A stretch of DNA of 8,019 bases from Deinococcus sp. (lineage in GTDB: Bacteria; Deinococcota; Deinococci; Deinococcales; Deinococcaceae), in assembly GCF_025362455.1 (NCBI RefSeq), contig NZ_JANYGJ010000001.1, positions 1 through 8,019 of the forward strand. Reading direction: 5' to 3'. Position numbers and translations under genes: made by a program. Numbering within the stretch: the stretch's first letter is position 1; each line of letters begins with the position of its first letter. Below are positions 1 through 8,019 of the stretch, piece by piece. The notes under the pieces were generated by a model that saw only the letters and a list, made by a program, of their open reading frames with translations, was not told where the DNA came from and ran no database searches.

Positions 1-101
1 TAGACACGAACCTGAATAGCGCCCTTACTGGTAAGCTCTTCGAGAATGTGCTGCTGTTCCAGGGTCAATTCAACTGGGTGAATCTGCTTTCGTCTTGGCA
101 T
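1..101 (-). CDS. IS630-family transposase, N-terminal fragment cut by the window edge
   Basis: The minus strand opens with ATG at 101-99 and reads MPRRKQIHPVELTLEQQHIL, continuing EELTSKGAIQVRV, for 33 intact codons before the window ends. The pattern of a basic start, an 'LT-x-EQ-x-x-L' helix, then a K/R-A-x-V-x-V-R stretch resembles the N-terminal winged-helix part of IS630/Tc1-mariner DDE transposases, which bind the element's terminal repeats. Only this DNA-binding start is present; the catalytic DDE core would lie left of the window, so whether the gene is intact cannot be judged. A TATGAT box at 117-112 on the minus strand sits 10 bases before the ATG and could be its -10. Codon use is less GC-rich than in the plus-strand genes, as expected for mobile DNA. 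The family call rests on recognition of a short stretch, so it is moderate. Confidence 0.62.
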   Translation of the reverse strand, partial: MPRRKQIHPVELTLEQQHILEELTSKGAIQVRV

Positions 102-111
102 CACTTAGGAT

Positions 112-117
112 ATCATA
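112..117 (-). promoter_or_regulatory. Candidate -10 box of the transposase gene
   Basis: TATGAT on the minus strand matches TATAAT at five of six positions and lies 10 bases before the transposase ATG, giving a transcript with almost no leader. No convincing -35 box is visible at the usual spacing. Confidence 0.35.
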
Positions 118-136
118 AATTCAGAATCAATGTACT

Positions 137-209
137 AAGTACGTCCTGGCTAACATTTCGGGTTTCCGCAAACAGCGCTTCACCCCTCCATTCCCGCCAG
201 GACGTACTT
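137..209. repeat. Perfect 14-bp inverted repeat with a 45-bp spacer
   Basis: AAGTACGTCCTGGC at 137-150 is the exact reverse complement of GCCAGGACGTACTT at 196-209. The two arms point outward, so if 137-150 is the IS end, 196-209 looks like an end of a second element extending rightward, or of a small non-autonomous relative. Alternatively it is one long-loop hairpin. No further copy of the 14-mer is seen to the right in this window, so no complete MITE can be drawn. Confidence 0.7.
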
Positions 210-231
210 TCTTCCTCACTCGCTCCGCTCG

Positions 232-249
232 GTAAAGCTAAAGCTTTAC
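232..249. repeat. Short palindrome GTAAAGCT-AA-AGCTTTAC
   Basis: Two perfect 8-base arms are separated by AA. It sits in the AT-richer stretch beside the inverted repeat and is followed at once by AAGGAG (250-255), a ribosome-binding-site-like string with no convincing start at normal distance. Its role is unknown; it could be an operator-like site or part of an intergenic repeat family. Confidence 0.6.
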
Positions 250-411
250 AAGGAGATACTTAAAGGCAAATGGCCCGAACTCATTTTAATCCCGTATGAG
301 TACGAGCCGTGCCAGGAGAGCGTTTTCGCCAGGTGGCCATACAGGGAGCAGGGAGCAAATCGATTCGAGCGGCCTCCGGTCCAGACCCCAGCAGGCGCCC
401 GCCCGCGCCCC

Positions 412-417
412 TATCAT
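412..417 (+). promoter_or_regulatory. Candidate -10 (TATCAT) for leaderless transcription of the SDR gene
   Basis: TATCAT fits the TANNNT -10 pattern and ends 7 bases before the ATG at 425, so transcription would start at or next to the start codon. This spacing is typical of the leaderless mRNAs described in Deinococcus and supports 425 over the upstream ATG at 296. No clear -35 or ribosome-binding site is present. Confidence 0.45.
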
Positions 418-424
418 CAGGGCC

Positions 425-1282
425 ATGACTGCTCCGAGACCGACCCGAACCACCCAAATCACCCGAACCACAACGCCCACCTCCAGACCCGTCGCCCTGA
501 TTACCGGCGCCAGCAGCGGCATCGGCGAGGCGACGGCGCGTGAACTCTCGAAGCGCGGTTACGCTCTGGTGCTCTCGGCCCGGCGCCTGGAGCGCCTCGA
601 AGCGCTGGCCTCTGAACTCGCTGGCGCTGGCCCGGTCTGGGTGATTCGGGCCGACGTGGCAGACCCCGCTGATAGAACCCGCCTGGTCGCTGAGGCCCTG
701 GCCTGCGCCGGGCGCATCGACGCGCTGATTAACAATGCCGGAATCAACATCGAGGGGGCCTGGTGGCGAGACGCCGATCCGTCGCGGCTGCTACGGGTCA
801 ACCTGGAGGCGCCCATCGAGCTGACACGGCTGCTGCTTCCGGCCATGCTGGCACGCCGAAACGGGTCGATCATCACCGTCGCCTCGGTGGCAGGGCACAT
901 GGCCACCGAGGGGCTCTACAGCGCCAGCAAATTCGGCCTGCGCGGGTTTTCGCTGGGGTTGCGGCGCCAGTTGCGCGGCAGTGGCGTGAACGTCTCGCTG
1001 GTGTCGCCCGGCCTGGTGCGCTCGGAGATGACGGAGGGGATGCGCTCGCCGCTGCCGGGCCTCAAGGTTCCCGGTGCGGAGGTGGTCGCCGTCGCCATTG
1101 CGCAACTGCTCTCCCGCCCAAAGCGCGAGCGGATCGTGCCCGGCTGGTACAGAGTGCCCGCTCTGCTGGACGCGCTGGCGCCCGGATTGACCGACAAGCT
1201 GCTGGTCGGACTGGGTTTCAGCACGGCGTCCCTACAATCGTCCGGCTCACCGTCGTCTGGCTCACCGTCATCTGGGCGCTGA
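425..1282 (+). CDS. Classical short-chain dehydrogenase/reductase (SDR), NAD(P)-dependent
   Basis: A 285-residue oxidoreductase of the classical SDR family, predicted cytoplasmic, interconverting an alcohol and a carbonyl on an unidentified substrate. Counting from ATG 425, the Rossmann cofactor motif is TGASSGIG (27-34), the structural NNAG is 103-106, and the catalytic set is complete: N126, S154, Y165 and K169 (YSASK). Arginines 53-54 after the second strand (SARRLE) favour NADPH over NADH. Length matches classical SDRs plus a 20-residue Thr/Arg/Pro-rich start and a Ser/Gly/Pro repeat tail (from about 270). ATG 425 was chosen because a TATCAT box lies 7 bases upstream; ATG 296 would add 43 unconserved residues rich in AGG/AGA codons. 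There is no membrane segment or signal peptide. The neighbouring phosphatase gene is over 100 bases away and gives no clue to substrate. Family is certain; specificity unknown. Confidence 0.93.
   Translation: MTAPRPTRTTQITRTTTPTSRPVALITGASSGIGEATARELSKRGYALVLSARRLERLEALASELAGAGPVWVIRADVADPADRTRLVAEALACAGRIDALINNAGINIEGAWWRDADPSRLLRVNLEAPIELTRLLLPAMLARRNGSIITVASVAGHMATEGLYSASKFGLRGFSLGLRRQLRGSGVNVSLVSPGLVRSEMTEGMRSPLPGLKVPGAEVVAVAIAQLLSRPKRERIVPGWYRVPALLDALAPGLTDKLLVGLGFSTASLQSSGSPSSGSPSSGR
1238..1276 (+). repeat. 15-bp tandem repeat at the 3' end of the SDR gene
   Basis: Two near-identical 15-base units (1238-1252 and 1253-1267, differing at one base) are followed by a partial third. They encode SSGSP-type repeats just before the stop codon, so they lengthen the tail without touching the enzyme core. 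Confidence 0.85.
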
Positions 1283-1312
1283 AATAGCCTGATCCTCGGC
1301 GTTCACCGCTGC

Positions 1313-1354
1313 TGTAACCCTGAAACTGTAACCCTGAAACTCCAACGCTGAGAC
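1313..1354 (+). repeat. 14-bp tandem repeat between the SDR gene and the leader peptide
   Basis: TGTAACCCTGAAAC occurs twice in exact tandem (1313-1326, 1327-1340), followed by a diverged third unit (1341-1354, 10 of 14 matching). It is non-coding as far as can be seen. The rest of 1283-1409 shows no terminator hairpin. Confidence 0.85.
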
Positions 1355-1397
1355 GGAAGTGAAGCCCACGCTCAACAGGCGCCCTCTCTCGCTGACC

Positions 1398-1403
1398 TAA
1401 ACT
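1398..1403 (+). promoter_or_regulatory. Candidate -10 (TAAACT) ahead of the leader ORF
   Basis: TAAACT fits TANNNT and ends 6 bases before ATG 1410, the spacing of a leaderless promoter. No comparable box or ribosome-binding site lies directly before the phosphatase ATG at 1496, so this is the best promoter candidate for that gene too. A -35 box is not convincing. Confidence 0.4.
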
Positions 1404-1409
1404 GGTGTC

Positions 1410-1499
1410 ATGTCCCTCGCCGCCAGGTCTTTGATTGCCCTGCCTTCGACCAGTCTGTTTCCAGCTCCCCTGTTTTCAGTGGCTCTGATCGACGCATGA
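1410..1499 (+). CDS. Candidate 29-residue leader peptide upstream of the App1-like phosphatase
   Basis: ATG 1410 opens a frame of 29 codons (starting MSLAARSLIALPSTSLF, ending SVALIDA) whose TGA (1497-1499) overlaps the ATG of the phosphatase gene (1496-1498) as ATGA. A TANNNT box 6 bases upstream would make it a leaderless start. The overlap would let terminating ribosomes restart on the phosphatase gene, which lacks a visible ribosome-binding site of its own. The peptide is hydrophobic with no acidic residue before its next-to-last position, and resembles nothing I recognise. It could be a chance frame; evidence is purely positional (promoter spacing plus stop-start overlap). If real, its job is more likely translational coupling than a function of the peptide. 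Confidence 0.4.
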   Translation: MSLAARSLIALPSTSLFPAPLFSVALIDA

Positions 1500-2830
1500 C
1501 CGGACCGACTGACCCAGATCAAGCGGCCCAGACAGCTCCAGCCCCGAACCCCACAGCCCCGAACCCCACAGCTCCAGGCCGCACAGCTCCCAACCGGAAA
1601 ACGCTGCTGAGGCGACTGCAACCTCCCTTCGAGCGGCTGCTGGGGCTGCTCGACGCCCGTTTCTCGGCGTTCATTCAGCCCAGGCGGCGGCGGGCGGACA
1701 TCGTGATTACGCCGTACACCGGCTGGGGCACGCCGCAGCGCCTGCAACTGACGGGCCGGGTGCTGCTGCCCCGCACCTCGCGCCCACCCCGGCAGGCCGA
1801 GCCCAGATGGCGCAACTTCCTGGGTATCCTGCGGCTGCTGCTCTCCAGGGCGGTTGAGGGCGTGGAGATCAGCGGCAACCTGGGCGGCGCAGTGGCGCGG
1901 GCCACCTCCGACAACGACGGCTTTTTTACCCTGGTCTGGGAACACGGGCGCCCGGTACAGACCCAGACTCCGGTACAGACCCAGGCCCAGATTCAGGCCC
2001 AGCCGGACGCCGAGTGGGCACAGGCGCAACTGCGCATCGAGGGCCGTGACCGCACCACGCAAGCGCAACTGCGGGTGGTGCAGGGGGCGCGGTTCGGCAT
2101 CATCAGCGACCTGGACGACACCGTGATCCAGTCGGACGTGACCAGCCTGCCGCAGATGCTCGGCACCGTGCTGAGCGGCAACGCCCGGACCCGGCTGCCG
2201 TTTCCCGGCGTCAGTGCGCTGTACCGGGCGCTGGTGCGCGAGCCGGGGACCAGCAACCCGATCTTTTACGTGTCGAGCAGTCCCTGGAACTTCTTCGAGC
2301 TGCTGTGGACTTTTTTGAAATACCGCCGCCTGCCGCTGGGGCCGCTGTTTTTGCGCAACTGGGGCGCCGAGCTGCTGAGCGGCCACGGCCACCACAAACA
2401 CGCCATCATCGAGGCGCTGATGGACCGCTACCCGGCGCTCCCGTTCGTGCTGATCGGCGACAGCGGCGAGCAAGATCCAGAAATCTACGCCGAGGTGGTG
2501 CGCCGCCGTCCAGGCCGGGTGCTGGCGGTGTATATCCGCAAGGTCGGCGGCGCGGCGCGTGACGAGGGCGTGCGCACGCTCAGCGCCGAGGTGCGCCGCT
2601 CCGGTGTGGAGCTGGTGCTGGCCCGCGACTCGCTGGCGGCGGCCTTTCACGCCATGGCGATGGGCCTGATTACCCCTGCCGGGCTCAGGGCCGTGATCCA
2701 ATCGGTGGAGAAGTCCTCGGTGCAGGGCCAGCTCGCCGCCGCCTGGCAGGAGCGCCGTCCCGGCAAGGGCCGCCTTGTAGAGCCGCGAGAGCCGCAGCAG
2801 GGCGCCGCGCCGGAAGCCACTGGGACTTGA
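1496..2830 (+). CDS. App1/DUF2183-type HAD phosphatase (phosphatidate phosphatase-like)
   Basis: A 444-residue protein of the App1 family, whose yeast founder is a phosphatidate phosphatase; bacterial members are assumed Mg-dependent phosphatases of unproven substrate. Residues 1-35 are a Thr/Pro/Asn repeat. Residues about 65-195 form the family's N-terminal beta domain, with a transthyretin-like stretch (GVEISGN ... SDNDGFF, 122-144). The catalytic HAD domain starts near 198: motif I DLDDT (205-209, nucleophile D205 and acid D207), motif II YVSSSPWN (258-265), the motif III lysine in HHKH (K301), and motif IV GDSGEQDPE (321-329, metal ligands D322 and D327). All key residues are present, so it should be active. 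A Gln-rich linker (154-170) separates the domains. No signal peptide or membrane helix is evident. Its ATG overlaps the stop of the upstream leader frame; there is no downstream in-frame ATG before residue 221. Family confident, substrate not. Confidence 0.9.
   Translation: MTGPTDPDQAAQTAPAPNPTAPNPTAPGRTAPNRKTLLRRLQPPFERLLGLLDARFSAFIQPRRRRADIVITPYTGWGTPQRLQLTGRVLLPRTSRPPRQAEPRWRNFLGILRLLLSRAVEGVEISGNLGGAVARATSDNDGFFTLVWEHGRPVQTQTPVQTQAQIQAQPDAEWAQAQLRIEGRDRTTQAQLRVVQGARFGIISDLDDTVIQSDVTSLPQMLGTVLSGNARTRLPFPGVSALYRALVREPGTSNPIFYVSSSPWNFFELLWTFLKYRRLPLGPLFLRNWGAELLSGHGHHKHAIIEALMDRYPALPFVLIGDSGEQDPEIYAEVVRRRPGRVLAVYIRKVGGAARDEGVRTLSAEVRRSGVELVLARDSLAAAFHAMAMGLITPAGLRAVIQSVEKSSVQGQLAAAWQERRPGKGRLVEPREPQQGAAPEATGT
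1540..1599 (+). repeat. 15-bp tandem repeat at the 5' end of the phosphatase gene
   Basis: Two identical 15-base units (1540-1554, 1555-1569) are followed by two diverged ones (1570-1584, 1585-1599). They encode the Pro/Asn/Thr/Ala repeat (PNPTA-type) of the low-complexity N-terminus. Confidence 0.85.
1952..1984 (+). repeat. 18-bp-period repeat in the phosphatase interdomain linker
   Basis: CCGGTACAGACCCAG occurs at 1952-1966 and again at 1970-1984, encoding the repeated PVQTQ of the Gln-rich linker between the beta domain and the HAD domain. Confidence 0.8.
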
Positions 2831-2850
2831 GCAACCACTGGGACTTGAGC
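2817..2850 (+). repeat. 18-bp tandem duplication spanning the phosphatase stop codon
   Basis: CCACTGGGACTTGAGC occurs at 2817-2832 and 2835-2850, a period of exactly 18 bases. Both copies contain the in-frame TGA, so the duplication leaves a second, redundant stop at 2846-2848 and does not change the protein. Confidence 0.88.
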
Positions 2851-3081
2851 GGCGCGGGCGGCTGACGCATCCCCCATCGCCGTCCCCCGAACCGTAAAGA
2901 ACGCCTGGGCACCGGGCAGCCCCGCTATGCTAAGCTGCGAGAGCTTCCGGGCACAGGACGCGCCGCATTGGCGCTAGGCCCCAGACAAGCGAAATACCCG
3001 CGTAGGCCGCCACGGGTTCGGACGCCCTTCAGCGACGACGAATGACGAGCGAGGCCGCGCCCAGTCCTGAACAGGTGTTGA
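2831..3081 (+). other. Intergenic region and probable 5' leader of the RNase R gene
   Basis: This stretch holds the second copy of the duplicated phosphatase 3' end, the promoter candidate at 2926, and a probable untranslated leader. In the leader, GCGCC (2960-2964) can pair with GGCGC (2970-2974) over a 5-base loop. ATG 3042 opens a 63-codon frame that overlaps the RNase R start in another phase. No intrinsic terminator for the phosphatase transcript is evident and no known riboswitch is recognised. Confidence 0.45.
2926..2931 (+). promoter_or_regulatory. Candidate -10 (TATGCT) for the RNase R gene
   Basis: TATGCT, followed immediately by TAAGCT (2931-2936), is the only good -10-like string between the phosphatase and the RNase R start. 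It would give a transcript with a leader of roughly 145 bases. No convincing -35 box is seen. Confidence 0.4.
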
Positions 3082-7422
<4,341 letters not shown>

Positions 7423-7450
7423 GGTCGAAGCTCAATCAGCGTTTTTTAGG

Positions 7451-7473
7451 AAGCCCGGTTTTGCGCCGGGCTT
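7451..7473 (+). terminator. Hairpin terminator of the RNase R gene
   Basis: AAGCCCGG (7451-7458) pairs perfectly with CCGGGCTT (7466-7473) across a 7-base loop, 28 bases after the RNase R stop. The downstream T-run is short (CTTTCG), while a six-T run lies in front of the stem (7442-7447). The stem is strong but the U-tract weak, so termination efficiency is uncertain. Confidence 0.68.
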
Positions 7474-7502
7474 TCGCCGTTCGTGTTCACCTGGGACAGA
7501 CC

Positions 7503-7534
7503 TATACTGTTCCTTCACCCACGTTTTCTACAGT
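7503..7534 (+). promoter_or_regulatory. Two alternative -10 boxes ahead of the 7541 remnant
   Basis: TATACT at 7503-7508 is a good -10 match and would give a leader of roughly 25 bases. TACAGT at 7529-7534 fits TANNNT and ends 6 bases before ATG 7541, the leaderless spacing also seen before 425 and 1410. I cannot decide between them; neither has a clear -35. Confidence 0.4.
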
Positions 7535-7540
7535 TTGGGC

Positions 7541-7651
7541 ATGAAGAACCCAGCAGCTCAGGCGGTGAATTCAAGCGACCCCACCAACCCCGACGACGAC
7601 GCCATCATCGGTAAGATTTACAGCCGCCGCTGCGCCCTCCAGATGCTGGGC
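7541..7651 (+). pseudogene. N-terminal remnant of a protein with a twin-arginine-type start (possibly an intradiol dioxygenase)
   Basis: ATG 7541 starts 37 codons that read like a real gene: an acidic Asp/Pro linker (SSDPTNPDDDAIIG, 11-24) and then SRRCALQMLG (28-37), which has the S-R-R spacing of a twin-arginine export signal. The hydrophobic segment that must follow such a signal is missing: from about 7650 the frame continues only as the antisense of the methyltransferase, staying open to a stop at 7874-7876 (111 residues in all). The start resembles, from memory, Tat-exported intradiol-dioxygenase-family proteins of deinococci; that assignment is tentative. Promoter-like boxes upstream suggest the region may still be transcribed. 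The whole 111-residue frame could be called as a gene by an automatic pipeline, but its C-terminal two-thirds has no independent support. Confidence 0.5.
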
Positions 7652-7987
7652 CAGCGCCTGCGCCGGACTGGCGACGTGCAGCAGCGTGCGGATCAGAAAC
7701 ACGACATCGAAACTGGCGTCTGGAAAGGGAAGATGCTCAGCGCGTCCGGCCTGAACTCCGGGCGCTGGTTGAGGGTCGAGGCCGCGCAGCACGCCGGTAT
7801 GGCCCCGCCCTCGCAGCCGCGCCAGCAGCGCACCGTCGCCCTCACCGATATCGGGCACGTCTTGCGTCGGCGCTAACTGGAGAGCGCCCAGCAGGGGGTC
7901 GAAGGGCCAGGGTTGTCCGCACAGTCGGCTGAGCAGCACGTCACGGGTCACGCCGTCAGTCTGACCAGCCCGGACTGTCCAGCCCAC
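7571..7987 (-). pseudogene. Truncated class I SAM-dependent methyltransferase
   Basis: The minus-strand frame starts at GTG 7987 (138 residues). It carries the class I methyltransferase landmarks in order: motif I as VPDIGEGDG (44-52), the motif II acidic residue in RGLDPQP (D71), and AEHLPFPDASFDVVF (83-97), typical of Methyltransf_11 proteins. After SPAQALA (107-113) a member should continue with an E-x-x-R-V-L-R-P-G-G helix-strand; instead the frame runs into a Gly/Val-rich tail that is the antisense of the plus-strand remnant and stops at 7571. About half of the fold is therefore missing, so activity is unlikely. Motif I also has Pro where Leu/Val is usual (VLDxGxG), which may mark decay. 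GTG 7987 directly follows a terminator T-run; GTG codons at 7951 and 7939 are alternative starts. Its substrate class cannot be told. Confidence 0.72.
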
Positions 7988-8012
7988 AAAAAAAGAGCGC
8001 CGGAGCGCCCCT
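7988..8012 (-). terminator. Intrinsic terminator of a minus-strand gene beyond the right edge
   Basis: On the minus strand GCGC (8008-8005), a TCCG loop and GCGC (8000-7997) form a stem that extends by A-U, G-C and two G-U pairs to 8012/7993, followed by seven Ts (7994-7988, the first two pairing in the stem). It ends right at the GTG of the methyltransferase remnant, so that gene either relies on readthrough or has lost its own 5' region. Confidence 0.6.
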
Positions 8013-8019
8013 CGTTGAC

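Larger units (their letters stand above)
1..150 (-). mobile_element. Probable terminal part of an IS630-type insertion sequence
   Basis: The transposase fragment at 1-101 places its upstream (5') element end somewhere in 110-160. A candidate outer end is the 14-mer at 137-150, which reads GCCAGGACGTACTT on the minus strand and is followed directly by TA (151-152), the dinucleotide target that IS630 elements duplicate on insertion. The opposite end is outside the window, so the boundary is inferred, not demonstrated. Confidence 0.4.
102..424. other. AT-richer intergenic stretch without a confident gene
   Basis: This stretch lies between the transposase start and the SDR start. Its left half (to about 300) is clearly richer in A/T than the rest of the window and holds the inverted repeat at 137-209 and the palindrome at 232-249. 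A frame without ATG is open from 154 to 543 and gives protein-like text around 250-370, for example KGKWPELILIPYEYEPCQE. An ATG at 296 opens the SDR frame 43 codons early, but those codons include several AGG/AGA and carry no SDR-like sequence, so I treat them as non-coding. The right half is GC-rich and carries the SDR promoter candidate. Confidence 0.5.

Noticed and set aside
48..263. Plus-strand frame of 71 codons across the IS end
   Set aside because: It overlaps the transposase fragment in antisense and crosses the inverted repeat; it has no ribosome-binding site or recognisable sequence.
296..424. ATG 296 as the start of the SDR gene, with a TTTAAT box 5 bases upstream and an ATGA overlap with a 9-codon frame from 270
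   Set aside because: The 43 added residues have no SDR character and use several AGG/AGA codons, while ATG 425 has a TATCAT box at leaderless spacing and still leaves a 20-residue lead-in.
1397..2701. 434-codon minus-strand open frame opposite the phosphatase
   Set aside because: It is the antisense of a gene with a complete set of HAD motifs; its translation is His/Gln/Arg/Ala-rich with no domain, as expected for GC-rich antisense.
7442..7473. Hairpin read as a bidirectional terminator for minus-strand genes
   Set aside because: On the minus strand the stem is followed by CCTAAAAAAC, an A-run and not a U-run, so it cannot act as an intrinsic terminator in that direction.

Overview
The window is GC-rich (roughly two-thirds G+C by eye) and reads like a chromosome segment of Deinococcus or a close relative. 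Three things point there: a very large ribonuclease R with long disordered tails, an App1-type phosphatase, and several genes whose start codon sits only 6-7 bases behind a TANNNT box. That last spacing is the leaderless-mRNA arrangement known to be common in Deinococcus. The assignment is an inference from sequence style; no species-level marker is present.

Layout, left to right. Positions 1-101 (minus) hold the first 33 codons of a probable IS630-family transposase that runs off the left edge. Positions 102-424 form a distinctly AT-richer stretch with no confident gene; it carries the likely IS end, a perfect 14-bp inverted repeat, a short palindrome and an ATG-less open frame. Positions 425-1282 (+) encode a classical SDR oxidoreductase with a complete catalytic tetrad. 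Positions 1410-1499 (+) are a candidate 29-codon leaderless leader peptide whose stop overlaps (ATGA) the start of an App1/DUF2183-type HAD phosphatase at 1496-2830. Positions 3082-7422 (+) encode a giant 1446-residue RNase R: the ordinary nuclease core flanked by about 430 Lys/Ala/Pro-rich residues in front and about 290 Gly/Arg/Gln-rich residues behind, followed by a hairpin at 7451-7473.

From 7541 to 7987 two gene remnants meet tail to tail: the start of a plus-strand gene with a twin-arginine-type N-terminus, and the first two-thirds of a minus-strand SAM methyltransferase. Both lose family resemblance at about 7650, which looks like the scar of a deletion that removed the 3' halves of two convergent genes. 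A minus-strand terminator (7988-8012) belonging to a gene beyond the right edge abuts the methyltransferase start.

The three complete plus-strand genes have no clear terminators between them, so readthrough is possible, but each seems to have its own promoter and their functions (redox, lipid or phosphoester hydrolysis, RNA decay) do not form an obvious pathway. A recurring theme is short tandem duplication with 12-18-bp units, mostly in frame, concentrated in disordered protein segments and gene ends. I see no CRISPR array, tRNA, rRNA, or complete mobile element. The best candidates for something new are the extended RNase R with a conserved-looking island inside its disordered tail, and the leader-peptide arrangement in front of the App1 phosphatase.
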